A DNA stretch of 64,000 nt from positions 1 to 64,000 of the forward strand of contig NW_001799628.1 in the NCBI RefSeq assembly GCF_000165425.1. The letters are read 5' to 3'. The notes beneath the pieces are model-generated. The model was not told the origin of the DNA. It worked only from the letters and a program-made list of their open reading frames with translations, and did no database searches. The stretch is from Paramecium tetraurelia (lineage: Eukaryota > Ciliophora > Oligohymenophorea > Peniculida > Parameciidae). Position numbers and translations under genes: made by a program. This document shows positions 26,510 through 36,717 of the stretch, piece by piece; the stretch's first letter is position 1, and each line of letters opens with the position of its first letter.

Positions 26510-26677
26510 AATAATAATAATATCCTTAGAAATACAAGATTTTCCTTTAAGGATTATTATAATTATTGTTTACCTAAAATAGATAAAATTATTATATAGT
26601 TTATATATGTTAATATTTACTTTGGTTTATAAGTAGTTTGCACGCCATAATCAAATGAGTTTTTAATTAATATATAA

Positions 26678-27976
26678 ATGAAAATTTTGGTGCTTTGTTT
26701 AATAGCATTAGTTATAGCTGACAAATTTGATCAATTCAGAGCATTTGATGAAGATGACTTCGGTAGAACTTTGATTGATACATTATAAATGCAAATGAGT
26801 ACAGGTGAACCTATTGCTCGTTTTATTGAGATTATGAGAAGCCTCGAAATCTCAATTGAAGATGAATAAAAGAAGATGACAAAGCTAACAATCAATATTA
26901 AAATTAATGCACAGAAGACATCAAAGTCTTATAATAAGAAAGTGTTAATTTAGAGAGAAGAACTGTTGAAATACAATCAATTTTGGATGAATTAGAACCA
27001 TTAAGATCATACAAATAAGGATAAGCTGATGCTAAGAATGTTTGGAAGGTAGAAACAGAAAAGAAATTAGCTGATTTAGTAAAGAAGAGAGAAACTGAAA
27101 AAGCTGAATTCTATAAGAAAGTTGAAGAACATGATTATGCAACATTTGTCATTGAAACAGTTAGAAGAATGTTTTCTGATAAAAGTTAAATTTTCTTATA
27201 AATGAATAACGAATCATAATGGCAAAAAGTTAGAGATTACTTTATTAATGCATCTGAATAAGCAAGTATATATATCTATTAAAAAATTAGAGAAATTTGA
27301 AATCAAGAAGAGCTATTCTAAAATGTTTAATGTGTTAGCTGAAATTGCAAGTGCTGCTTAAACAGAAGATTTCTAAAATTCACCTACAGTAAGCAGAATT
27401 ATCAATCTTTGCGATTTCATGTTGAAACAAATTGAAGATAGTAAGGCTTTGGAAACAAAGGCTGAGCAAAAGAGTTTGAATATGTTTGTGTTGGAAAAGG
27501 GTAACTTTGACAAGGATTTACCCAGCTTAAATAATGCTCTTGCTTAATTAACTGATGCCATTATAGGTTTAGATAATAGAATCCAAGATTAAAAGAGAGA
27601 CTTAGCTGATTACAATGCCAGATTGGCTGCCAAAAATAAATAAAACGAAGATAGAGGAGGAGAATGTAGAGAAAAAGCATACAATTATTAATTAACTAGA
27701 GAAAAGAGGTAATGTATTTATTCATATGACTTTAGAGAATAAAAAAGATAGTTAGTCTCTTAAATAAGAGGTGCATTTCTCTGCTAATCAAAGAGATTTT
27801 GCAGAATATATTAAATTAAGAGGCTAAGCTGGAGATTTCAGAGGAAAATCTTCTAAATACTAGGCAATCCAACAGAAGATTGATTATGAATTTTTCTTAA
27901 TAAAAATAATTATTTTAAATTAAATTTATAAAAAAGTTCCAGAATTTCTAAAATCTCGATAAAGTAATAAATTCTG
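26678..27976 (+). pseudogene. Trichocyst matrix protein, frameshifted copy
   Basis: Signal peptide MKILVLCLIALVIA, then FDEDDFGRTLIDTLQ.Q and an acidic, coiled-coil, Cys-poor body typical of Paramecium trichocyst matrix proteins: EDIKVLQQESVNLERR, VIETVRRMFSDKSQIFLQ, FVLEKGNFDKDLPSLN, RDFAEYIKLRGQAGDF. These proteins are cleaved and crystallise in trichocysts. A 25-nt intron near 27,265 fits, and a 27-nt one near 27,718 is plausible. Two breaks are not introns: one base is missing in the A-run near 26,870 (EDEQKK to DDKANNQ), and another indel lies near 27,770. Hence probably a pseudogene of this large multigene family, or two sequencing errors. Confidence 0.65.
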
Positions 27977-28008
27977 ATTTGATTTGATGATTAATTTATG
28001 ATAAATTA

Positions 28009-28430
28009 ATGAAAAATCATTATAATACTTTGGGGCTAGAAAGAGATGCCAAATAAGAGCAAATAAAGGAAGCTTACCATAAATTGGCATTAGAATGCCA
28101 TCCAGTATGATAATATTGTTTAAACTAAGTTAGGACAAGAATATGAATAATAGGACCTAAGCAATCATCTAATTCTAAGAGATTAGCGAGGCCTATAACA
28201 CCTTATCCAAATAAGAATCAAAGAAAATATACGATTATAGTCTTGATAGAAAAGAAATTATCCGAAATGTGACTAAAAAATAATAAGAATAAGAAATGGA
28301 GTTGTATAACTAATTATCTAAAGAATTCAATTTAACTGGTACATACTTAACAAAAGATGAATAAGACACAATAAATAAATTCATGAATAGAATGGAAAAA
28401 TAAAGTAAACGGATTAGAAAAAGATAATGA
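28009..28430 (+). CDS. J-domain (DnaJ/HSP40-type) protein
   Basis: 130 aa. Residues 3-65 are a J domain: HYNTLGLERDAKQEQIKEAYHKLA, then the HPD tripeptide that activates Hsp70 ATPase, split by a 29-nt intron (28105-28133) between CCA and GAC, then FQEISEAYNTLS...YD. The rest is a short basic helical tail ending SKRIRKRQ. No Gly/Phe or zinc region, so a type III J protein. Substrate unknown. Confidence 0.85.
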
Positions 28431-28787
28431 ATTTTTATAATTATCTATAAAATTGCTTCATTAATTTTATAATTTATATTCACTTTTCTCCTTAAAATTA
28501 TAATCATAGATTTTAATAATTTCTTTCTAATTAAAAATAAATAAATTTTTTAAGCAATCAGTATTTTAACTTTATTTTTTTTAGAAGAATTTGATGTTTT
28601 GAATAGTAAGATAGATGCTTTTTTGATAGAAATTTCGTAAGGATTCTGTATTTATGATTTAAATTTTTTATTAAAAACTATCAATAACATTATTAAGAGT
28701 AAAAATTAAGTAATCTGATTAGAAATTTACTTATTTTGAAAAATAAGTTTAATGATATATATAATTTAATTTAATACATTAAATATA
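28431..28787. other. Convergent intergenic spacer
   Basis: AT-rich 3' flank between the J-protein stop and the Myb-like stop on the other strand. No gene, hairpin or repeat stands out. Confidence 0.5.
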
Positions 28788-29591
28788 TCATTAATCAAGT
28801 TATGGTAATGAGTCTTAAAATGGTTGATTTTATTTTTCATTAGTTCTTTTTTAAATCCATGTATTAAGTAAATTGTTAGATTTTAGAAATTCCAAATTTG
28901 TATTCTAATTACTATGTATATGTAAAAACTATTATTGCTTTACCTAATCACATTGCATCTATTCAATAGTATTCTATTGTGGAGTTTGCCATAGATTCTA
29001 CTACTACTACTACTATAGAGGTGCTTATTAAGGTTAAACACTTGGTGACATGTCTTGGTATGGACTTCGAATGAGTAATGGTGACATTCCCATATAGGCA
29101 TTGTTGTTGTTATTGTACATGTACATTGGCTGTGCAGGTGTGTAAACCATAGGTGTTTAGTTGATTTATTAAAATGGGGAAATAAGATTATAATTTTAAG
29201 GATAATTCTTAAAATATTGTCCCATTAACATTTAGACAGGAGTCTATTGGATTTATTAAGAAATTTCCTCTTGATATGGTCGAAAACCTTAATAAAGTAC
29301 TTGGTTTTATTATTATTGAACAGGAGACATTTATACTTATTTTAATCTGAATTGATCATTCTTCAATTCTTCCAATTATTGGAGTTATGGTTAAAAATAA
29401 TAAGATAAGGTGTTTGGAGTAGATAAGTCTCTCTTATTGTTTTCATTTAATGATAATTAGGGTATTTAATATTATTGGGAAAGGATTTTTTGTTATTAAT
29501 CCAGTTGGAAAGATGATTGATCCAATAATTAATCATCATTTTATCTATTGATAATTTATTCTAATTGTTATCTTGTATTATATTATTGTTA

Positions 29592-29632
<41 letters not shown>

Positions 29633-30766
29633 GTTATATTTGTTATTTAGATTTATTTTCCTTATGTTTTGTCTTTTGAGTTTATTTTACTTATTATGAA
29701 TGTTAAACTATAGGATCTGGGCCTATGTTTAGGAAGTCCTTTATTTGCGAACTTATTTTCCTCCTTTTGGTTTAGGGTTCTTGAGGCATTATTAGGGGAG
29801 GTTCTTGAATTAATTCTTTTTTTTTCTCTCTTAGATTAAATTTTAATTTTGCTTATCTTGAATATTGAGTTCGAACTTAAGGTTCTTCTTTTTGAGGTTC
29901 TTCTTCTTCTTCTATGTTTTATTTATTCAAGTATTCTTTAATAGCCTGGAGTTCTTCAATGTCGTCATCTTCTTCATCCTTATATATTTTCTAAATTAAA
30001 CTTTTAAATCTATAAGATTATATTGTAGATTTATACCTATTTTTGACTTAGTTCTCTGTCCTGCCTTCAAGCAAAGTAGATATAAGGGACCATCTCTTGC
30101 CATTTTTGACAACTGTGTTTAATAATTGAAGATCTTCTTACTGGCTCCAATTCGTTCTATTGTATTTAATAAGTGAGGATACTTTTTAAGTTTTGGGTTC
30201 AAGTAATTCATCCATCTTTCTCTAACTTATTTGGGTGTTCTAATGAATTGTCCATTATTTTGATTATATAATTCAAGTGCAATGTGTGTCCATATATGTT
30301 TTTCATCTTACTCACTAAATTATAGATATAAAATAACTCACTGCATGAGTGACTTAATGATTTCATCTTCTTCTGGATCCCAATTGATACTTTTGGAAAC
30401 TGGATTGATCAAAGTAATCCATCTTTATTTAAGTGTAGTTTCATCAATCTAAAGTATAGATGCCAATTAGATCCATTCCTCCTTGTTTGGATTTATGGTC
30501 TTTTTGTTTTTGAGTTAAAAGAATTTACCCAATATCCAGATAAACATCATTTTGCATTGTTTGTCCCACTTACGTTTGATTCCAGCCTTCTCCTCAGATA
30601 ATAATCTAAAACAATATTAATGATTTCTAAACTTTTAGGCTATGGATTCAAAATGTTTACTATTAGGATTAATGAAATTCTCCTTTATTTTGAATTAGTT
30701 ACGGAAAGGGAAGGGAAGTTCTGCATTTTTCAATGTGCCTAACTCTTATAGAAACTCATGAAACAT
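28788..30766 (-). CDS. Myb/SANT-repeat DNA-binding protein, Gln-rich tail
   Basis: 641 aa after removal of a 27-nt (GTG...TAG) and a 26-nt intron. Residues about 60-260 carry Myb-like repeats with spaced tryptophans: KRKWDKQCKMMFIWILGK, INWDPEEDEIIKSLM, EKHIWTHIALELY...VRERWMNYLNP, then the clearest one, NWSQQEDLQLLNTVVKNGKRWSLIS...RTENQVKNRYKS. An acidic segment and a long Gln/Pro-rich tail follow (QQQ runs, YMYNNNNNAY, QAPLQQQQQQ), typical of transcription factors. Its ATG is 11 bp from the ATG of the CDP-diacylglycerol synthase on the other strand. Target genes unknown. Confidence 0.8.
29586..29643. repeat. ATT trinucleotide tract in the Myb-like gene
   Basis: About 17 near-perfect ATT/GTT units. 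On the coding strand the gene's frame reads them as TAA and CAA, so they encode poly-Gln. Confidence 0.85.
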
Positions 30767-30777
30767 TTAATTAATTA

Positions 30778-31865
30778 ATGGTTAATTGGACTCAAAGATT
30801 TGTTACAGGATTGATTGGAGGTCCCATTGTTTTGTACGCAATCTAAAATTAATTAGCACTCTGCGTCCTTATTAATGGTATACATATAATATAATATTTC
30901 AAGTGGTGCTCTATTTGTTACATGCAGAATTCTAAAAATTGATTTCGAATGTACTTAAACATAATTGCAGTGATTCAGATCGTTGGTATGTGGAAACCAT
31001 GTCATCCTCTTGGGTATTTATAAACTTTACATATCAATAGTTCATTCGAATTCCCACTCATTATTTCATTACTATGTCCATAATGCAGAGCAATCCATTA
31101 AGTGTTCATTTACATATGGTCATATCCATTTTCTTCTTACTTCTTGTTAGATTGATGAATTATCTAAAAATTAGCGATTTCTTAAAATAAAATGAGAAGT
31201 AACCACTCTCTGCATATTTTATTTTTAGGACTATCTCAGATAAGTTTCCAAGTCAAATGGTTGAAAAGAAAATTCAAATGTTAACATTCTTCTAAATGTC
31301 TGCTGATATAGTATGTAATTGCTATTGCTCATATAATTAGAATTCATGCTATTTGTCTATCCTCTCAATTTTGTTTTGATAGTTTTCCAATTTAAATAAG
31401 CATAAGCTTTGAATCTCATTTGGTTGATATCTGCTTGGTAAACTGATAATGGTGCGTTGTTTATGGGTTCCATGTTTGGTAAAACATTATTTTGTCCAAA
31501 AATCTCACCAAATAAAACATGGGAGGGGGTCAGTGGAGGTATATTCTTAAGTGTCTTTTCTTCACTCATACTCTCACAACTGAATTTTTTATCTTTTATC
31601 ACTTTGGACAGTCTCCATACAAAGCATTTCCTATTAATTTCCTTGATAGTTTCTATAGCATCTATTTTTGGAGATTTGATTGAATCCTTCATCAAAAGAG
31701 TTGCTGACGTCAAGGATTCTGGCTCACTCTTTCCTGGCCATGGAGGTATTCTTGATAGAGTACTTTCAATTTTTATATTTTTAGCTTGATTCCCTATGTT
31801 TTAGTGCACCTTTTGTTTACCTATATATTCAAATGTATATGCATGATGTTTTAGAAGAGGTGTGA
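30778..31865 (+). CDS. CDP-diacylglycerol synthase (phosphatidate cytidylyltransferase)
   Basis: 336 aa with introns of 26 nt (30878-30903, ends AAG), 26 nt near 31,312 and 25 nt near 31,770. The CTP transferase 1 signature is complete in the C-terminal part: ISPNKTWEGVSGG, then IFGDLIESFIKRVADVKDSG and FPGHGGILDRLDSL, where the Lys-Asp and the final Asp-Arg-Leu-Asp bind metal and CTP. The N-terminus RFVTGLIGGPIVLYAI is the first membrane helix. The enzyme makes CDP-DAG for phosphatidylinositol and cardiolipin. A longer start in the same frame (ATG near 30,733) would overlap the Myb-like gene. Confidence 0.8.
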
Positions 31866-32028
31866 TATATAATAATAGTATTCATTTATTTATTTCTCTC
31901 TAAAACAAGCGAATCAGTAAAACCAATATTTGAATTTAATTAATTATGAATTATTTTAATATTGAACAATAATATCTTTAGTCTCTAAATTTAATCAGTT
32001 CATTATTAAATCATTTATTTATTTATTA

Positions 32029-32640
32029 ATGTACAATAGACACTCGGATTTCAAAATGCTCGATTAATATTCTCGACCTTAATCTAGAATTCAATTTCTG
32101 CCTGAAATACCACTCTATTAATAATTCAGATCTCTATAAAATATTCCTAATACTAGTAGAGCTTAAGACGCTATGATATCTGGCCGATATAGTGATTAAC
32201 TCTATGAATCTTAAACCTAAAGAGTTATTTAGAGTTTGAAAGATAAGAAAGTTAGTTTCAATTAGGAGTCACCAAATTTATAAAGAGGACTATTAAGAAA
32301 AATGGATGATAAAGGGATATCTACAAAGGAGAATAGTCAACCCAAGAGCATTTTGAAAAGAAAAGGGTCAAATAGCAGTAGACACTCTGATATTTTTGAT
32401 TTTTTTGAGTCAGTTGAAGTAGAATAATAATAAGTTATTCGAAACAATAAACATGTAACACTTGCACCTTTGCAATGTTCGATAACTCTCTCACCAAAAA
32501 AGATTGAGACAGTATCTCCAAAGAGGGTTTCATTTAATAGGAGAATATAAGTGAAAATTATAGGGGATGATGAGTTCAATATACAGAAATCAACAAGTAG
32601 ACATGCATTTAGAAGATAGTTGACTGATTTTATAAATTGA
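32029..32640 (+). CDS. Disordered protein with PP1-docking-like RVxF motifs
   Basis: 203 aa, no intron, Ser/Arg/Lys-rich and without predicted fold. Two copies of an RVxF-type motif are present: KKVSFN near residue 80 and KRVSFN near residue 165. KSILKRKGS lies between them; (K/R)SILK is the partner motif seen in some PP1 regulators. RVxF docks regulatory subunits onto protein phosphatase 1. A PP1 regulator is therefore a reasonable guess, not shown. The start is the first in-frame ATG; the next gene begins 22 bp downstream on the same strand. Confidence 0.65.
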
Positions 32641-32662
32641 TAACAATATTTTATATATATTA

Positions 32663-33631
32663 ATGTAAAACAATTAAATCATTTACTCTTAACCTTAAGA
32701 AAAAAGATCATTTTTGTCTCGATTGTGTTCTTGCTTTGAATATTTCAAAAAGAATCCTAAGCAAGAGAATTAATATCATCCAGAAATAGATAGTCCGAAA
32801 TCGTCATTTATTGTATGAGACTGGGATTTTATATAGGGTCAAAGGAAAATAATTGTTTTGGACTTAGATGAAACATTAGTGCATAGTTAATTTTAGCACT
32901 TTGATTCTTACGACTTGTCACTTGATGTAATCCATATAATAGAAGTAGATTGTGGTGTAATCACAGAATTTTAAAGTATTTGTGATTGTCCGTCCTGGAA
33001 TTAAGTAATTCTTTGATTAACTTAATCAATTCTACGACATAATTTTGTGGACAGCTAGTTTAAAGGAGTATGCCATGCCAGTAATGGACTATATTGATCC
33101 AGATAGAAAAGCGGTGGAGAGATTATTTAGAGATAGTTGTACCCCTTTGAAAAATGGATTAACTAAGGATTTAACTAAATTGGGGAGAGATCTTAAGGAT
33201 GTTGTGATTGTTGATGTAAGAATATTATTGTTTCAATATATAGAATTCAGTTTTCTCATTTATTATGAATCCTGAGAATGGGTTAAAGATTAAGGATTTT
33301 TATTTTGATAAATTTGACAAGGAACTAGAAACCATATTGCCTTTTTTAATTTGGATTTCATAAGTATGGTGATCAACTACTAAATAAGTTGTCTGATGTC
33401 AGACCAGTTTAAATACAATATGGAGAGTTTCAAAAGAAGAAGCGATTAGAGAAGAAGAGTGATGAATAACAAAATTAATATGGGATATCGAAATCTGTAA
33501 CGATTTAGAGGAAGAAACTTAATCGGAAGAGTCTGATCAAGACATTGACTGAGCATGTGATGGAGAGAGCACGAGTAGGCAAAGAGGACACTAATGAGAG
33601 TGAGAAGGAAACATTTGAGATGGGTAATTGA
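32663..33631 (+). CDS. FCP1/SCP-like (NIF) phosphatase
   Basis: 289 aa with four introns (24, 22, 28 and 25 nt); the last (33364-33388) ends AAG. The catalytic motif VLDLDETLVHS has the two HAD aspartates (DLDET). IILWTASLKEYAMPVMDYIDP, LTKLGRDLKDVVIVDNS and LSDVRPV complete the CTD-phosphatase-like domain. The N-terminus contains CSCF, a likely palmitoylation site that could anchor the protein to membranes, as in small CTD phosphatases with membrane-bound forms. A basic tail follows. Substrates could be the Pol II CTD or other phosphoserines; sequence does not decide. Confidence 0.85.
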
Positions 33632-33677
33632 TACTGAGAGTTTTGGTTTAATTTATTTGTTTGTATTATATTTAAAA

Positions 33678-36625
33678 ATGGAAGATATTCAAATCACTAC
33701 AGTAGAAAGTGAGACTGGCAGGAAGTTAGTATGAGTTTGAGTCTATGTAGGGTAAATATTCGATGAGATCAATGGCTTTGCCGAAGATTTCAATTGCAAA
33801 GTAACTGCCGTATTTGAGTGGATTGGATGATGTGAGTATGCCCAAACGTTATAACAGGCAATATTACAAGATCCAATAACCAACCAAAGAGAAGGATCTC
33901 ATTAATGATGTTAATTGAATTCAATATATTGTGTAGAAGGAGGTCTTTGCGAGTCTGACATATAATAATGAGGAACCTTATGAGGATCGTAAGCCCAAGG
34001 AGTTGGTTGGCGAGGACGCTTACAGATCCTATTACCATACATTTAAAAATATTAAGAGAATTTTGGAACAGAACTAATTCGAGAATATTTAAAGTATTCA
34101 TAGATTATCATTACTAAATAGACTCTGTATAGACTAATTTGGTATAGAGATCTGAAAGATTACGGATTTTGCCATGTAAAATGGGTTTGATTAAACTCAA
34201 GGGTGATAGGAATTCACTTTCAATACAGAACTAAAAATTTGGAGATAAATATGTGGAGATGCTTTCTGAGGGGCTTCGGATTCTACCAGCTATTCAAGAT
34301 TTCAATTTTAATCATAATCGAATTAAGGAGCATGGGGCTTCATAATTAATGCCTTTGATTAGTAAATAAGCAAGGAAGATCGAATTTTAAACAAATATGA
34401 TTGGAGAAAAAGGTTTGGACTCAATTTTGAAGATATTACCTATACAATAATGCAAGTAAATTCAAATGCAATATAAAGGATTCAGGTTTTGAATTTGGAA
34501 GACAATAATTTGGGAGATCAACTAATTATTGAATTATGTAAAGCAATGAGCAAGAATCTCTCTGTTGAAACTTTGAACATTTCCAAAAATAAGATAACAA
34601 ACAATGCACACTAAAGTTTGAAATAGTTGATAGAATCCAACGATACTCTACTTGAATTATATTTGCGTTGGAATTCAATTAAAGGTTCTGGTGGTGTAGA
34701 GATATTCAAAGCATTATAAGCTAACAAAAATATCAAAGTCTTGGATTTCTCATACAATTTGTTGGGATGTGGAAATGTGATAGCTCCAGCTCTGAAGGAT
34801 TTCATTATTGAGAATAAATCAATTCAACATTTGGATCTATCGGCTAACAGTTTCACTTTCTCAGATTGCACTATTATATCAGAGGCTCTGAAGTAGAATC
34901 ACTCGATTTATGGATTTCATTTCAGGGGGAACTTTGGATTCGTAGATTCAAAGGGGTTCTTAATAATTGATTCAAGTATGAAGAATTTCAACTCAATTCA
35001 TATTGAATAAAGAATTAAAGGAGTAATGCCACATCCGAAACCTTATGATCATGCATCAAGATTTGAGAAAGTAAAGGATATCTGTTGGATTTGTGATCGT
35101 TGGTAGATGGCCACATTCGAATGGATTCCAAGTATGATATCACATTTATGAGGTAGATAAAAGTGGAGCATGTTCTGAGGAACCAATTTTCATTCATTTC
35201 GATTACGAAGGTTATGAACCTATCTTTTTAGGGAAACCTGATGGACACGGTCATTTCAGAACTCATAGAATGATTCCAACTGGAGACATTGAGTACTTTT
35301 ATACTGCCAATTCTATCTAAGTTGCAAGTCAATCTGTTCCTATAAAATAACACATTGAGAAATTCAGAACTAAAGTTAGCATAGCCGATTAGGTTCTCAA
35401 TCTCTTCATCATTAGGTTGTGAATGTGTTGATTGATGAAACCAATATAGAATCATATCCTAAATCGAAACCTGTTATTGAAGATTGGTATCCCAATTTTG
35501 ATGTTTTACCAAGAACATAAGATCCCATCTACATTCCTGCCAAAAGAAAGAAGTAAAAAAGAATTTGGACATATCCAATCTCTATATGGGCTCCTAAGTA
35601 TAAATTTGACACTGAGGAATTATTGCGTAAATGTTTTGAACGAGATTGGTAATGTTGCAAAATTTCTAAGTTTGTTAAAAAGTAAGAAGAACAGGATTAG
35701 GTTAAAGATATGTTATGGTAAGCATACAAACCAATGAGAGAAACCTATAGATTTTATGCTAGTGTCAATCCAACAGGAGATGTATTTTCAATGTCTGTAA
35801 ATCCAACATCTGATTTTGTGAATCAATGCCAATTGATTGATTAGAAGTAATTGAAATTGGCAGATGTGGATCTTAAATTTATTGCAACTTGTAGTGCATC
35901 TTCAATTGATTACAAGGGTAATTATAGAAATCCAGAGAGGTCATTGGTTAGATACCAGATGATGGAATTCTTAGTGAGAGTCTCAGATGATAAATACATT
36001 AGATTCAATCCCTAAATCAACATTGTCTAAGCTACCAAAATGATGTTAGAATAATGTATGCCACACATGTCCTAATTTGATTCTCATAAATGGAGAGCAG
36101 AGAGATACTTCGTAGAATAATGTGATGATGTATGTAAGAAATATAAGTGGGTTTTTGATTATGTTTATATGAGAAATTCATCCAGAAAGGTTAAGCCTGG
36201 TCAAGCACCTTTTATGTGTTTGGATGAACTCAAGGATATTTGCAATAGAGCAAATTTGTATGATGAAAACTTTGTTGAAAGGGATGTAAATCTGGCATTC
36301 AATTTATCTACACTTACACAAATTGATGAATTGGAAAGTGATAGATTATTTTAAATGCAATGGATCGAGTTTATGGAAGCCATAGCAAGGATTGCAGATA
36401 AGTATTCCCCTATTGCTATTGGAAAGAAAGAAGAAGTATTTATTATTATGATAAAGCTAGAAAGAGTGGACTTATGAGTTGAGATCGCAGTAACCACTAT
36501 ATTACAAATTAGAAGCTTTTATGGTGCATTTAATAAATACCTTAGTTGATGAGGAAACCAAAAAGAATTGGAAATAACCTACGATTTCTATGTTTGATGA
36601 AGTTGAAGAAGATGAATATTATTGA
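33678..36625 (+). CDS. Large leucine-rich-repeat protein
   Basis: 924 aa after removing seven introns of 22-28 nt (one, 34456-34478, ends AAG; two begin GTT). Residues about 170-430 hold ribonuclease-inhibitor-type LRRs (VLNLEDNNLGD, TLNISKNKITN, LYLRWNSIKGSGG, VLDFSYNLLG, HLDLSANSF). After them comes CWICDRWQ with a nearby C, possibly a small zinc site, then IFIHFDYEGYEPIFL. The C-terminal 450 residues are a conserved-looking, tryptophan-rich region of unknown fold ending FDEVEEDEYY. Cytoplasmic, no signal peptide. The size and layout recall ciliary LRR proteins, but no name is safe. Confidence 0.85.
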
Positions 36626-36717
36626 AATATGTAATGTTTGTTTTACGTGCGTATTATTTATATCATTTACATAACAATTACATCATATACTCAATTTGTT
36701 ATTATAAAATAGCCACT

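Noticed and set aside
29811-29835. Frameshift in the Myb-like gene at an A-run
   Set aside because: The run is nine A on the coding strand; counted correctly, the frame is continuous.
30878-31360. CDP-DAG synthase judged a pseudogene at first
   Set aside because: Introns of 26, 26 and 25 nt give one frame of 337 codons with all conserved motifs.
31357-31713. 118-aa minus-strand ORF
   Set aside because: Shadow of the CDP-diacylglycerol synthase exon, which has the complete CTP-transferase signature on the plus strand.
33340-33400. Apparent frameshift in the FCP1/SCP-like phosphatase
   Set aside because: A 25-nt intron ending AAG (33364-33388) joins LPFLIWISQ to LSDVRPV and makes the total length fit.
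36436-36500. Apparent frameshifts at the end of the LRR gene
   Set aside because: A 25-nt GTA...TAG intron joins GKKEE to KEWTYELRSQPLYYKLEAF with no lesion.
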